Part shown: piece by piece, positions 18,894-29,290 of the stretch
How the letters are laid out: each line of letters opens with the position of its first letter
How positions within the stretch are numbered: position 1 is the first letter of the stretch
NCBI GenBank assembly: GCA_900473805.1
Contig: UCMS01000009.1
Coordinates: 62,001-126,000 of the forward strand
DNA length: 64,000 nt
Direction: 5' to 3'
Origin: Hyphomicrobiales bacterium
GTDB taxonomy: Bacteria; Pseudomonadota; Alphaproteobacteria; Rhizobiales; Rhizobiaceae
Made by a program: the position numbers and the translations under genes
Notes under the pieces: generated by a model
The model's input: only the letters and a program-made list of their open reading frames with translations
The model's database searches: none
Told to the model about the DNA's origin: nothing

Positions 18894-19775
18894 ATGATCG
18901 AGCGGCTGACCCTGCGGCAGGACTATTTCGACGAGCCGGCCGCACTTCAGGCGCTGGCTGATCTGCTGCACGATGTTTTCGGCATCGACATCACCCTGCA
19001 AAACCGTCTCGGCGGACCCGACCCCTCATCGATGCCGTTCGGCTATTTCGACGAGGCCGGTCGTTGCGTTGCCAATTTATCGGCGTTTTCCATGCCGCTT
19101 GTGATCGAGGGGCGCGTGATCAGGGCTGCGGGCTTTCAATCGGGTGCCGTTCGCCCGGAGTTTCGCAGACGGGGTCTCTACCGAGACCTCATGCACCGCA
19201 CCTTCGCCTGGGCCGACGCAGAGGGGTTCGAGGCCGGTCTTCTTTTGACCGACAAGCCTGACCTCTATCGGCCCTTCGGTTTTGACGTCGTGCCGCAGTT
19301 CAAGTTTTGCGGACACTTGCCCGCCAGCGCGTCCAGCAAGGTCGATGCGCGGGATCTCGATTTGGCAGACACCGACGACATCAAGCTTGTCTCACACATT
19401 CTCGCCCATCGCGAACCGGTTTCCGGTGTGTTTGCCGTTCAACGCCAGTCCGAGATGTTTCTGCTCAATACCCTCTTCGATCCGGAGATCCGGCTGAGGT
19501 ATCTACCCGCCCTTGGCGCTGTCATCGCCTGGAAGATTGATGGCGACACTTTGCAAATGCTCGATATTGCCGCCCGCCAGATACCTTTGATGGCGGACAT
19601 CTGCGCCGCCTTAGGTGTGCAGGCCGATCGCATCGAGGTGTGCTTTCCGACAGATCGCCTGGGATGGAGCGGCGACGCCAAACCGTATGCTGGATCTTGC
19701 GCGCTGATGGTCAGGGGAATTGAGCCCGCGGCTATATTCACGCCCACCATGCTGTCGCCGATGGCTGATTTTTGA
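18894..19775 (+). CDS. GNAT-family N-acetyltransferase (Eis-like)
   Basis: A 293-residue acetyltransferase. The acetyl-CoA loop is in VRPEFRRRGLYRDLMHRTFAWADAEGFEAGLLL, matching the RxxGxx pattern, and the segment LYRPFGFDVVPQ is typical of Eis-like GNAT proteins, which have a second domain after the catalytic one. The long C-terminal half agrees with that. No substrate is evident. ATG 18894 is preceded by GGG and lies 11 nt past dut, so cotranscription with dut is likely. A longer in-frame start inside dut was discarded. Confidence 0.85.
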   Translation: MIERLTLRQDYFDEPAALQALADLLHDVFGIDITLQNRLGGPDPSSMPFGYFDEAGRCVANLSAFSMPLVIEGRVIRAAGFQSGAVRPEFRRRGLYRDLMHRTFAWADAEGFEAGLLLTDKPDLYRPFGFDVVPQFKFCGHLPASASSKVDARDLDLADTDDIKLVSHILAHREPVSGVFAVQRQSEMFLLNTLFDPEIRLRYLPALGAVIAWKIDGDTLQMLDIAARQIPLMADICAALGVQADRIEVCFPTDRLGWSGDAKPYAGSCALMVRGIEPAAIFTPTMLSPMADF

Positions 19776-19810
19776 ACGGCGTTTGCCACCATTCCGAGGC
19801 CCTCTGACGA

Positions 19811-20443
19811 TCAGCGCTGCGCTTCTGCGGCCATGCGAATGGCCAACCCGGCGAGCACCGTGCCCATCAGCCAGCGCTGCACCACCATCCAGACCGGCCT
19901 GCCCGCCAGGAACAGGGCGATCGTGCCGGCGGAAAGCGCGATCATCGCATTGACCGAAACGCTGATGACGATCTGGCTGAAGCCGAGGACGACGGACTGG
20001 ACGAAGACACTGCCGCTTGCCGGATCGACGAATTGCGGCAGGAGGGACATATAGAGGATCGCCACCTTCGGGTTCAGCAGGCTGGTGACGAAGCCCATGA
20101 CGAAGAGTTTTTGCGGGCTGTCGACCGGCAGGTCACGCACCTGGAAGGGCGAACGGCCGCCGGGGCGGACGGCCTGCCAGGCCATCCAGAGCAGATAGAG
20201 CGCGCCGCAGAATTTCAGGATCTCATAGGCCATGGGCACGGCGAGCAGCAGCACGGTGATGCCGAAGGCGGTCAGCAGCATGTAGACAACGAAGCCGAGG
20301 GCGACGCCGCCGAGCGAAACGAGGCCCGCCATGGGGCCCTGGCAGATCGAACGGGAGACGAGATAGATCATGTTCGGCCCCGGCGTCAGCACCATGCCGA
20401 GACAGATCAGAGCGAAGGCGGCAAAGGCGGCGAGACTGGGCAT
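19811..20443 (-). CDS. LysE/RhtB-family amino-acid exporter
   Basis: An inner-membrane exporter with about six hydrophobic segments. The N-terminal LTPGPNMIYLVSRSICQG motif and the later LNPKVAILYMSLLPQFVDP motif are diagnostic of the LysE/RhtB family, which exports amino acids and homoserine lactones. ATG 20443 (MPSLAAFAAF) gives 210 residues, the standard length, with GGAG 9 nt upstream; ATG 20506 would add a 21-residue hydrophilic tail. It is divergent from a second LysE-type gene at 20571. Its export substrate is not predictable. Confidence 0.88.
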   Translation of the reverse strand: MPSLAAFAAFALICLGMVLTPGPNMIYLVSRSICQGPMAGLVSLGGVALGFVVYMLLTAFGITVLLLAVPMAYEILKFCGALYLLWMAWQAVRPGGRSPFQVRDLPVDSPQKLFVMGFVTSLLNPKVAILYMSLLPQFVDPASGSVFVQSVVLGFSQIVISVSVNAMIALSAGTIALFLAGRPVWMVVQRWLMGTVLAGLAIRMAAEAQR

Positions 20444-20570
20444 GCGGGCAATCTCCGGGGTGTCGGCGTCACTTAAGATCGGGTCGCGGTCAGCGGCAAT
20501 CGCCATCGTGTCACCGTTGCAAGTCTTCCGGCTCGAGACTATGAAATCGTTTCGGAGAGGGAGGATCCCC

Positions 20571-21188
20571 ATGACAGTTGCCACGATCATCGCCTATTGC
20601 GGCGCGCTCTTTATCGCGGCCGCGATTCCCGGACCCGGCATGACGGCGATCGTCGCGCGGGCGCTGGGATCCGGTTTTCGGCCAACCTTCTTCATGGGGC
20701 TGGGACTTATCCTCGGCGATATCGTTTATCTCACGGCTGTGATCCTGGGGCTGGCCATCGTTGCGAAAACCTTCACCACCATCTTCCTGGTGATCAAGTT
20801 CATCGGGGCCGCCTATCTCGTCTATATCGCCTACAAGCTCTGGACGGCGGGCCTCCTTTCGCAATCGGTGACGGCCGACCGGGAAAGCCGGGCGGGACGC
20901 TCTTTCCTGTCCGGGCTGCTCGTGACGCTCGGCAATCCAAAGACGATGCTGTTCTATATCGCACTGGTGCCGAGCCTCCTGCCGCTCGGGGCCATCGGGC
21001 TCATCGATTATCTGCTGCTGATCGGCCTGACATTCGCCGTGCTGATGGCAGTGCTCATTCCCTATATCCTGCTGGCCGCCCAGGCGCGGCATCTGATGAA
21101 ACGACCCTCGGCGCTCAAGCTGCTCAATCGCGGAGCGGCAGGGATCCTTGCCGGCACCGCTGCCTATATCGCGGCCCGTCCCGTCTAA
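20571..21188 (+). CDS. LysE/RhtB-family amino-acid exporter
   Basis: A second LysE-family exporter, 205 residues with six predicted transmembrane segments. The motif IPGPGMTAIVARALGSGF replaces the usual PGPN with PGPG, and GNPKTMLFYIALVPSLLPL is the second family block. It starts at ATG 20571 with GAGAGGGAGG 6-15 nt upstream. It is transcribed away from the paralogue at 19811-20443. Sequence differences between the two, including the Asn-to-Gly change, suggest different substrates rather than a recent duplication. Confidence 0.9.
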   Translation: MTVATIIAYCGALFIAAAIPGPGMTAIVARALGSGFRPTFFMGLGLILGDIVYLTAVILGLAIVAKTFTTIFLVIKFIGAAYLVYIAYKLWTAGLLSQSVTADRESRAGRSFLSGLLVTLGNPKTMLFYIALVPSLLPLGAIGLIDYLLLIGLTFAVLMAVLIPYILLAAQARHLMKRPSALKLLNRGAAGILAGTAAYIAARPV

Positions 21189-21258
21189 CCTTTTCCTCTC
21201 CCGGCGGAGGATTATTTCCCGTTTCAAAGACTGCGGAAACAAACGGTTCTGGCGGGCG

Positions 21259-21284
21259 GCAGACAATCTGCCTATCTTGTCTGC
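21259..21284. promoter_or_regulatory. Perfect 8-bp dyad upstream of cysK
   Basis: GCAGACAA and TTGTCTGC flank a 10-nt spacer, ending 27 nt before the cysK ATG. Position and symmetry fit an operator for a dimeric regulator or a leader hairpin; a shorter alternative hairpin GGCAGA-CAA-TCTGCC (21258-21272) overlaps it. The regulator is unknown. Confidence 0.45.
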
Positions 21285-21311
21285 AAGCAAAAATCCGAAA
21301 GGGAGTGAAAC

Positions 21312-22280
21312 ATGACGGATGCCAAGAAACCCGGTCGCGGACGCATTTATGGATCGATCACCGAGACGATCGGCGAAACACCCATCGTGCGGCTCGACAA
21401 GCTGGCCAAGGAAAAGGGCGTGAAGGCGCATCTGCTCGCCAAGCTCGAATTCTTCAACCCGATCGCCTCGGTCAAGGATCGCATCGGCGTGGCGATGATC
21501 GAAAGCCTGGAAGCCCAGGGAAAGATCACGCCCGGTACGACCACGCTGATCGAGCCGACCTCCGGCAATACCGGCATCGCGCTCGCCTTTGCGGCCGCCG
21601 CCAAGGGTTATCGCCTGATCCTGACCATGCCCGAGACCATGTCGATCGAGCGGCGCAAGATGCTGGCGCTGCTCGGCGCCGAGCTTGTTCTGACTGAAGG
21701 CGCCAAGGGCATGAAGGGCGCGATCGCCAAGGCGCAGGAACTGGCCGAGACGACGCCGGATTCAATCATTCCCCAGCAGTTCGAGAACCCGGCCAATCCG
21801 GAAATCCATCGCAGAACCACAGCCGAGGAAATCTGGAACGACACCGATGGTTCGGTCGATATCTTCGTTTCCGGCATCGGGACGGGCGGTACGATCACTG
21901 GAACCGGCCAGGTGCTGAAGGCGAAGAAACCGTCGATCAAGGTCATCGCCGTCGAGCCCGCCGACAGCCCGGTGCTTTCCGGCGGCAATCCGGGACCGCA
22001 CAAGATCCAGGGCATCGGCGCGGGTTTTGCCCCTGCCATCCTCGACACGCACATCTATGACGAGGTCGTCACCGTCACCAATGACGAGGCATTCGAGCAC
22101 GCCCGTCTCGTGGCGCGGCTGGAAGGCGTGCCGGTCGGGATATCCTCGGGCGCCGCACTGACCGCCGCCATCAAGGTCGGCCAGCGGGAAGAGAATGCCG
22201 GAAAGACGATCGTCGTGATCATTCCCTCTTTTGCCGAGCGTTATCTTTCGACCGCCTTGTTTGCCGGCCTCGGCGAATAA
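21312..22280 (+). CDS. cysK: Cysteine synthase A
   Basis: A PLP enzyme that makes cysteine from O-acetylserine and sulfide. The 322 residues show the PLP lysine Lys55 in [11 protein letters not shown], the substrate loop [10 protein letters not shown] (83-92), the phosphate-binding GTGTGGT-type loop seen as [11 protein letters not shown], and [11 protein letters not shown] near the C-terminus. Length and motifs match the O-acetylserine sulfhydrylase group rather than cystathionine beta-synthase. It starts at ATG 21312 with AAAGGGAG about 6 nt upstream, and stands alone behind a leader with a perfect dyad. Confidence 0.95.
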   Translation: MTDAKKPGRGRIYGSITETIGETPIVRLDKLAKEKGVKAHLLAKLEFFNPIASVKDRIGVAMIESLEAQGKITPGTTTLIEPTSGNTGIALAFAAAAKGYRLILTMPETMSIERRKMLALLGAELVLTEGAKGMKGAIAKAQELAETTPDSIIPQQFENPANPEIHRRTTAEEIWNDTDGSVDIFVSGIGTGGTITGTGQVLKAKKPSIKVIAVEPADSPVLSGGNPGPHKIQGIGAGFAPAILDTHIYDEVVTVTNDEAFEHARLVARLEGVPVGISSGAALTAAIKVGQREENAGKTIVVIIPSFAERYLSTALFAGLGE

Positions 22281-22789
22281 AGCAACGGGATCGGACACGC
22301 ATCGATGCCATGCGGGCTGACGCGGTTTTCCCTTGCCGCGTCAACCGCCATTGCCTTGCTTGTGCGGCATGCGCGTCTCGGGTCCGCCGGCCTCGCATGC
22401 CCGTTTTCCCTGCCACGCTTTTATGTGTCGGACTGTTCTCATGTCGGCAGCCACAGACAGGTTCCCGAATCCGTGGTGACCAACTTTTCGGTCAGAGGAC
22501 CGCAGTTGCGAACCTGAAGACGTGCCGATGCCGCCACGAGAGTGTTTGGTCCATGATTGCCGACGAACGGCCGAGGTCGCCCCGGCCGCCGAGGACCGCC
22601 ACAGCTTGACGAACTCGGTATGTCGATCCTCTCTCTGCGGGAACGCGGAACCGGCAAACGCCGCGAAGAGTTCAAGCGCAGGATACGGTATCGTGGATTG
22701 TCGGCGCCTCCAGGGTTAGCTAGGGTCGCTATCTGGTTTTTCTGTTTTAACATCGCATAATACGTCTTCCTGTCAGACGATTGAGGCCC
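22281..22789. other. Intergenic region with no recognised gene
   Basis: About 509 bp between cysK and the HWE kinase gene. Several short reading frames are open on both strands, but none has a ribosome binding site or a family signature, and they appear as GC-rich chance frames. One inverted repeat is visible (22366-22408). The last 70 bp are AT-richer and probably hold the kinase promoter. A small RNA cannot be excluded. Confidence 0.5.
22366..22408 (+). terminator. Possible terminator of cysK
   Basis: GGCATGCG and CGCATGCC (8 bp, perfect) enclose 20 nt and are followed by CGTTTT. It lies 86 nt past the cysK stop. The large loop and short T-run make it a weak terminator candidate. Its arms share the CGGCATGCGC core with the repeat at 16693. 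Confidence 0.35.
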
Positions 22790-23845
22790 ATGCGCTCCTA
22801 TTTCGACACCCTGCCGGCCTTTGCAGCAGTTCAGAAGACCCTGTCCGGCAAGGACAAGGTGGTCACATATGGCGCCAGTCTTGCCGTCTTCCTCGTCGCG
22901 CTGCTGCTTCGGGCCTGGCTCGACCCGCTGATGCCTGTCGGCTTTCCTTTCCTCACCTTCTTTCCAGCCGTCGTCATTTGCGGCTTCGTCTTCGGTGTGC
23001 GCCAGGGCATTCTGGTCGCGATCCTCTCCGGTCTCTCGGCATGGTATTTGTTCATCACGCCCTACCGCTTCGACGTTTCAGCCGGAACGCTCGTGGCAAT
23101 GGGCCTCTATGTCTTCGTCATCGTGACGGACCTCACGCTGATTCACCTCATGATGGGTGCCTACCGGGCGGAAATAGCCGCCAGGCAGGAGACACAGCGC
23201 CTGGCGGACGGGCAGGAGGTGATGGCGCAGGAGCTTGACCACCGACTGAAGAACATCTTCGCCACCATCAACGCCATCATCAGCCTTTCCTTGAAGAACG
23301 CCTCCAGTGCAGAGGAGCTTGCCGCACGGCTGCGCGACCGGTTGACGGCACTCGGTCGATCAAACCTGCTCCTCAGGGGCCTGCGCGAAGGCGAGGATGC
23401 CTCGCTGCAGTCCGTCATCTTCCAGGCGCTCGAACCCTTTGCCGTGGTCGGCACGCCGCGCTTCTCCGCCTCCGGCCCCCGGGTTCCGGTCGGTGGCCAG
23501 ACCGTCGTGGTGCTCAGCCTCATCCTGCACGAGCTTGGCACCAATGCCGCCAAATATGGCGCACTCAGCGTCGGCACCGGCCAGATCGACCTGACCTGGC
23601 GCCTCGAAGACGGCGCAGACGAAGAGAGCCGGCTCATCCTGGAATGGCGCGAGACCGGCGGTCCCGTGCCAACACCGCCCGAGGTCGGCGCCGGCGGCTT
23701 CGGCTCTACCCTGATGAAGCGCGTGATTGCCGGAGTTCGAGGCCAGGCCGAGATGCACTATCCGGATACCGGGGCCGTCATCCGCCTGTCGCTGCCGACC
23801 GACATGCTGAGACCGGACGAAACCGGGCCACAGAACGCCCGATAG
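22790..23845 (+). CDS. HWE-family sensor histidine kinase with DUF4118-like membrane domain
   Basis: A 351-residue membrane kinase. The N-terminal third has three or four hydrophobic segments (about 28-120) resembling the KdpD-like DUF4118 sensor, including GFPFLTFFPAVVICGFVFG. The kinase core has acceptor His151 in ELDHRLKNIFATINAI, the N-box HELGTNAAKYGAL and the W-x-E of LEWRETGG, which together define the HWE family common in rhizobia. ATG 22790 is used, with TGAGG close upstream; TTG 22781 is possible. No response regulator is adjacent, so its partner is elsewhere; HWE kinases often act in the general stress response. Confidence 0.88.
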   Translation: MRSYFDTLPAFAAVQKTLSGKDKVVTYGASLAVFLVALLLRAWLDPLMPVGFPFLTFFPAVVICGFVFGVRQGILVAILSGLSAWYLFITPYRFDVSAGTLVAMGLYVFVIVTDLTLIHLMMGAYRAEIAARQETQRLADGQEVMAQELDHRLKNIFATINAIISLSLKNASSAEELAARLRDRLTALGRSNLLLRGLREGEDASLQSVIFQALEPFAVVGTPRFSASGPRVPVGGQTVVVLSLILHELGTNAAKYGALSVGTGQIDLTWRLEDGADEESRLILEWRETGGPVPTPPEVGAGGFGSTLMKRVIAGVRGQAEMHYPDTGAVIRLSLPTDMLRPDETGPQNAR

Positions 23846-23956
23846 CGGCACACCCCCGTCTCTGCCGAACTGGACTTCCCGCATACGCCCGCAGCTTTCC
23901 TCGGACGCGACTGGCTCGCACGGGTCGCCTTTGCCTGCGAGCGGGCCATCGCGCAT

Positions 23957-25486
23957 TCAGGCTGCGGCCGCCAGACGCTCAGAGGCGATGCGGTAGGAGA
24001 TCGCTTCGGCAAGGTGGATGCGGCCCAGGGTTTCCACCCCGTCGAGATCGGCCAATGTTCGCGCCACCTTCAACACCCGGTGATAACCCCTGGCCGAAAA
24101 ACGGAACTTGTCGGCCGCGTCACGCAGCAACTGGAGGCCAGAGGGATCGGGTTCGGCAAGCGTTTCGATCAGCGCGGTCGAGCAGCGGGCATTGGTCGAG
24201 AACGGCAGATCGAGCCGAGCAAAACGCTCGCGCTGGCGGTTGCGGGCAGCGGCCACGCGACGGGCAACGTCGGCACTGCTTTCGGCCGTGCCCGGCCGGA
24301 TGAGGTCGGAAGCCGAGACTGCCGGCACATCGATGCGGATATCGATGCGATCCATCAGGGGGCCCGAAATGCGGCCCTGATACTCGCTCTGGCAGCGTAT
24401 TCCGCGGGCGCATACATGGCCAGGCTCCCCGGCCATGCCGCAGCGGCACGGGTTCATCGCGGCAACCAGCTGGAAATCGGAGGGATAGGAGACACGGTGA
24501 TTGGCGCGGGCGATAATGCATTCCCCGGTTTCGAGCGGCTGGCGGAGCGCATCGAGCACCGGCGGGGCAAATTCGGGGAGTTCGTCGAGGAAGAGAATGC
24601 CGTGATGGGCGAGCGAGGCCTCGCCCGGTCGGGCCTTCAGGCCGCCGCCGACCAACGCCGCCATGGTGGCGGAATGATGAGGGGTACGGAAGGGGCGGCG
24701 ATCCGACAGCTTGCCGCCCGAAAGCTGGCCAGCGATCGAATGGATCATCGAAACTTCGAGCAGTTCGGCCGCAGAGAGCGGCGGCAGGATCGAGGGCAAC
24801 CGGGCTGCCAGCATCGACTTGCCGGAGCCCGGCGGGCCGACCATCAACAGATTGTGCCCGCCAGCAGCCGCCACTTCCAAGGCGCGCTTGGCGCTTTCCT
24901 GGCCCTTGATGTCGGCCAAATCCGGCAGGTTGGCGGGCAGTGCGCGCACGGACGGCTCCGGCCGCGACAGGATCTGGGTGCCGCGAAAATGATTGGCGAG
25001 TGCAATCAGGCTGCGCGGCGCGAGGATATCGAGGTCTGCGCCGGCCCAGGCGGCTTCGGCGCCGCTGTCGGCCGGGCAGATCAGCCCCTTGTCGACAGAG
25101 TTTGCGCTGATCGCCGCCGGAAGCGCACCAGCGATGGGGGCAATCGTGCCGTCGAGATTGAGCTCGCCGATGACGAGATAGCCGGAGAGCGCGTCACCCG
25201 GAATGGCGCCGAGCGCTGCCATCAGTCCGAGCGCGATCGGCAGATCGAAATGAGACCCTTCTTTTGGAAGATCCGCAGGCGCCAGATTGACGGTGATTCT
25301 CTTCGGCGGCAGAGCGAGACCGGAGGCATGGAGCGCGGCTTGCACCCGTTCGCGACTTTCGGCGACTGCCTTGTCGGGCAGGCCGACGATTTGCATACCC
25401 GGCTTGCCGGGCGCCACCATGACCTGGACATCGACGGGCACACCCTCGATCCCCTGGAATGCAACCGTACTGACACGCGCCACCAT
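23957..25486 (-). CDS. yifB: YifB/ComM-family Mg-chelatase-like ATPase
   Basis: A 509-residue AAA+ ATPase of the YifB/ComM family. It has an N-terminal S5-fold domain (VQVMVAPGKPGMQIVGLPDKAVAESRERV), the linker ADIKGQESAKRALEVAAAGGHNLLMVGPPGSGKSMLA with Walker A, Walker B LFLDELPEF, and the C-terminal Mg_chelatase_C region containing CRCG and NARCSTAL. ComM is a branch-migration helicase in natural transformation, and YifB is the widespread homologue of unclear role. It lies downstream of gshB on the same strand. An 18-bp perfect palindrome is centred about 145 bp upstream. Confidence 0.93.
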   Translation of the reverse strand: MVARVSTVAFQGIEGVPVDVQVMVAPGKPGMQIVGLPDKAVAESRERVQAALHASGLALPPKRITVNLAPADLPKEGSHFDLPIALGLMAALGAIPGDALSGYLVIGELNLDGTIAPIAGALPAAISANSVDKGLICPADSGAEAAWAGADLDILAPRSLIALANHFRGTQILSRPEPSVRALPANLPDLADIKGQESAKRALEVAAAGGHNLLMVGPPGSGKSMLAARLPSILPPLSAAELLEVSMIHSIAGQLSGGKLSDRRPFRTPHHSATMAALVGGGLKARPGEASLAHHGILFLDELPEFAPPVLDALRQPLETGECIIARANHRVSYPSDFQLVAAMNPCRCGMAGEPGHVCARGIRCQSEYQGRISGPLMDRIDIRIDVPAVSASDLIRPGTAESSADVARRVAAARNRQRERFARLDLPFSTNARCSTALIETLAEPDPSGLQLLRDAADKFRFSARGYHRVLKVARTLADLDGVETLGRIHLAEAISYRIASERLAAAA

Positions 25487-25622
25487 TGCCCGCCCTCGCC
25501 GATCGTCCCCTGGCCGACACCTGCAACTTCATATTGCGTGTGGCGACGGGAACAATCTCGCATAAGGCGCAGGAATTGGCAAGAACATTAACAGAACATC
25601 TGCATCCCGCGATAGTCGTGGG

Positions 25623-25640
25623 GTTGCAACCGGTTGCAAC
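25623..25640. promoter_or_regulatory. 18-bp perfect palindrome upstream of comM/yifB
   Basis: The palindrome reads GTTGCAACCGGTTGCAAC, with a central CpG. An even-length palindrome with central CG is typical of operators for LacI-family repressors. It is 137 bp upstream of the yifB start and 46 bp beyond the gshB stop, in non-coding DNA. No LacI-type gene is in the window, so the binding factor is unknown. Confidence 0.5.
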
Positions 25641-25685
25641 AGCAGAACGTGCCGTGAACTTTATGAGCCGTTTCAGATGCTTGCG

Positions 25686-26633
25686 TCAGGCGCGCTTCCG
25701 CTCGATGGCATCCCACAGAAGTGCCGCGATGTCGGCGCCGCCGAACTTCTTGACTTCGCGGATGCCGGTCGGCGAGGTGACGTTGATCTCCGTCATGTAA
25801 TCGCCGATGACATCGATGCCGACCAGGAGGAAGCCCCGTTCACGGAGAGCAGGACCGATGCGGGCGCAGATCTCGCGTTCGCGGGCGGTCAACTCGGTTG
25901 GCTCCGGCCTGCCGCCAGCATGCATGTTGGAGCGGGCGTCATGTTCGGCGGGGACGCGGTTGATCGCGCCCACCGGTTCGCCATCGACGAGGATGATGCG
26001 CTTGTCGCCCTTGCGCACAGCCGGCAGATAGCCCTGGGCGATGAAAGGTTCGCGGAACATCTGGTTGAACATCTCCATCAACGAGGAGAAGTTGCGGTCG
26101 TCGCGGGTCGAATGGAAGACACCGGCGCCACCGTTTCCGTAAAGCGGTTTCAGGATGATGTCGCCCTGCTCTTCCCGGAAGCGGGCGATCTCGGCCGGAT
26201 CCTTGGTGATCAGGGTCGGCGGCATCAGGTCGGCGAATTCGGTGACGAAGATCTTCTCCGGCGAGTTGCGCACCCAGGCCGGGTCATTGACCACGAGCGT
26301 CTTCGGGCGGATGCGCTCAAGCAGGTGCGTCGAGGTGATGTAGCTCATGTCGAAGGGCGGGTCCTGACGCAGCAGGACGACATCCATCGTGGAGAGATCG
26401 ACGCGCTCCGGCGCTCCGAGCGTGAAGTGATCGCCCTTGACGTCACGCAGTTCCATGGGCTCGACGGTCGCATAGACCTTGCCATCGCGCATCGACAGCC
26501 GGTCGGGCGTATAGTGGAAGAGCTTGAAACCCCGGGCCTGCGCCTCGAGGCTCATGGCGAAAGTCGAGTCGCCCGCGATGTTGATCGTGGAGACGTGGTC
26601 CATCTGGACCGCGACATTGGTGATTTTCGCCAT
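25686..26633 (-). CDS. gshB: Glutathione synthetase
   Basis: ATP-grasp ligase that adds glycine to gamma-glutamylcysteine, the last step of glutathione synthesis. The 315 residues include the N-terminal [23 protein letters not shown], the substrate segment [14 protein letters not shown], the ATP-grasp loop [16 protein letters not shown] and the C-terminal [23 protein letters not shown] with metal ligands. ATG 26633 opens [12 protein letters not shown]; 19 upstream in-frame residues were dropped. It precedes yifB. In many alphaproteobacteria gshB follows the UPF0102 gene directly; here the ugp operon and a cupin gene lie between them. Confidence 0.97.
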   Translation of the reverse strand: MAKITNVAVQMDHVSTINIAGDSTFAMSLEAQARGFKLFHYTPDRLSMRDGKVYATVEPMELRDVKGDHFTLGAPERVDLSTMDVVLLRQDPPFDMSYITSTHLLERIRPKTLVVNDPAWVRNSPEKIFVTEFADLMPPTLITKDPAEIARFREEQGDIILKPLYGNGGAGVFHSTRDDRNFSSLMEMFNQMFREPFIAQGYLPAVRKGDKRIILVDGEPVGAINRVPAEHDARSNMHAGGRPEPTELTAREREICARIGPALRERGFLLVGIDVIGDYMTEINVTSPTGIREVKKFGGADIAALLWDAIERKRA

Positions 26634-26728
26634 GGATCTGTCCTCGTTCAAAAGCAAGGCAGATTTAGGCTGCGCCGCCGGTGATGGCAACGGCGGCCGC
26701 CTTGAATTTTCCTGATGCTGCGATCACC

Positions 26729-27220
26729 TCAGAGGGCCGAGTACTTGCCCTGACGCAGCGCATTGCGCAGCCGGTACAGCGTGGCGAGCGGACCGGGGAA
26801 GGGTTTGCGCAGGAAGGCGATCTTGCGGACGTAATTGTCGATGCGCCAGGTGGCCCAGGTGCCCCCCCGGAAATAGGCAATGTCGCCGGCACGCAACAGT
26901 CGCACTTCGCCGTCCGCGTCGGTTACATGGACTTCCCCTTCCTGGATCACAACCGTCTCGTCCCAGTTGAAATACCAGCGGAATTCGCCGGCGGTGCAGT
27001 CCCAGACGGCGGTTGAGCTGGCCTCGTCGGTGCTGGTCGAATGCTCGCCGATGCGCGCCAGCGGTGTGCCGCGAATGATCCAGTCGGAATTGATCGGAGC
27101 TGCCTTCATGGCGAGGTGATCAGCATGCGCGGCAACCACGGCAGCCGGGCCTTCGGTTCGGCGACGTGGCGTGGCAAGCATCAGGCCGGCCATTCCGGCA
27201 ATGAGCAATTTAATTGGCAT
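26729..27220 (-). CDS. Cupin-domain protein (DUF861-like)
   Basis: A 163-residue protein whose second half is a small cupin: WYFNWDETVVIQEGEVHVTDADGEVRLLRAGDIAYFRGGTWATWRI. This resembles the Cupin_3/DUF861 family found in ureidoglycolate and ethanolamine proteins. The N-terminus (MPIKLLIAGMAGLMLATPRRR) is short and hydrophobic and could be a signal or anchor, although the arginine run after it is unusual. No catalytic assignment is possible. It lies between the ugp operon and gshB on the same strand, with about 90 bp on each side, so it is probably transcribed alone. Confidence 0.75.
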   Translation of the reverse strand: MPIKLLIAGMAGLMLATPRRRTEGPAAVVAAHADHLAMKAAPINSDWIIRGTPLARIGEHSTSTDEASSTAVWDCTAGEFRWYFNWDETVVIQEGEVHVTDADGEVRLLRAGDIAYFRGGTWATWRIDNYVRKIAFLRKPFPGPLATLYRLRNALRQGKYSAL

Positions 27221-27310
27221 AGGTTCCCCCGTGAATGCGACCGGGGGACGCTAGCAGGCAGGCGCTAAAGTCCGGTTTGGCAGATCGTTAAAATGCGAGC
27301 AATCCGGGAC

Positions 27311-28423
<1,113 letters not shown>

Positions 28424-28437
28424 GATGCGTTCCTCTC

Positions 28438-29280
28438 TTACTTGTCGGTTTCGGTCAGGCCCTTGATGAACCAGCTCTGGAACACCACCACCACGATGAC
28501 GGGGGGCAGGAGTGCGAGCACAGCCATGGCAAAGGCTTCGTTGTAATCGGGGATTTGCGAGCCGACCCAAACCTGAAGGATCTGCTTGATGCCGCGCATC
28601 AGGGTGTAGAAGCTCTCGTCCGTCGTCATCAGCATGGGCCAGAGATACTGGTTCCAGCCATAGACAAACATGATGATGAAGACGGCGGCGATCATCGTGC
28701 GCGAGAGCGGCAAGAGGATGTCGACGAAGAACTTGAACGGGCCGGCATTGTCGATGCGGGCGGCTTCCAGCAGTTCGTCGGGGACCGACTTAAAGAACTG
28801 GCGGAAGAAGAAGGTGCCGGTGGCCGAGGCCAAAAGCGGCAGGATCAGACCCTGATAGGTGTTCAAGAGGCCCAGATCGCTCATCACCTTGTAGGACGGC
28901 ATGATGCGCACTTCGAGCGGCAACAACAGCGTGGTGAAGATGAGCCAAAAGGCGAGCGTCGCAAAACGGAAGCGGAAATAGACGATGGCGTATGCCGCCA
29001 GCATGGAGAGCACAATCTTGCCGATGGCAAAGCCTAGACCGAGGATCAGCGAATTCATCGCCATGGTCAGGCCCGTGACCTGGCCGGTAAAACCGCCCGA
29101 CTTAAAGAGCACCTTGTCATAGGTCGAGGTGAAGTCGTCACCGATTGACAGCATCAGGCCATGGGTGTGGATCTCGGCCGCCGAATGGGTCGAGGTGGTG
29201 AAGGCGACGACCAGCGGCCCGAGCATGAAGATCACGCCCGCGATCAGGATCAGATGGTCGAAGAATTTGGTGCGGTACAT
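28438..29280 (-). CDS. ugpE: sn-glycerol-3-phosphate ABC transporter permease UgpE
   Basis: A 280-residue permease with six transmembrane segments. The EAA loop, which docks to UgpC, is seen as [25 protein letters not shown]. The N-terminus [30 protein letters not shown] and the C-terminus [21 protein letters not shown] are typical of the MalG/UgpE subgroup. It is 10 nt downstream of ugpA and 14 nt upstream of ugpC in a tight operon. Confidence 0.94.
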   Translation of the reverse strand: MYRTKFFDHLILIAGVIFMLGPLVVAFTTSTHSAAEIHTHGLMLSIGDDFTSTYDKVLFKSGGFTGQVTGLTMAMNSLILGLGFAIGKIVLSMLAAYAIVYFRFRFATLAFWLIFTTLLLPLEVRIMPSYKVMSDLGLLNTYQGLILPLLASATGTFFFRQFFKSVPDELLEAARIDNAGPFKFFVDILLPLSRTMIAAVFIIMFVYGWNQYLWPMLMTTDESFYTLMRGIKQILQVWVGSQIPDYNEAFAMAVLALLPPVIVVVVFQSWFIKGLTETDK

Positions 29281-29290
29281 GGTCTGCCCC

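Noticed and set aside
22310..22760. Short coding frames in the gap after cysK
   Set aside because: Several overlapping frames are open on both strands, none with a ribosome binding site, a family motif or plausible composition.
24014..25591. 525-residue open frame antisense to comM/yifB
   Set aside because: No ribosome binding site and no domain; produced by codon bias of the true gene.
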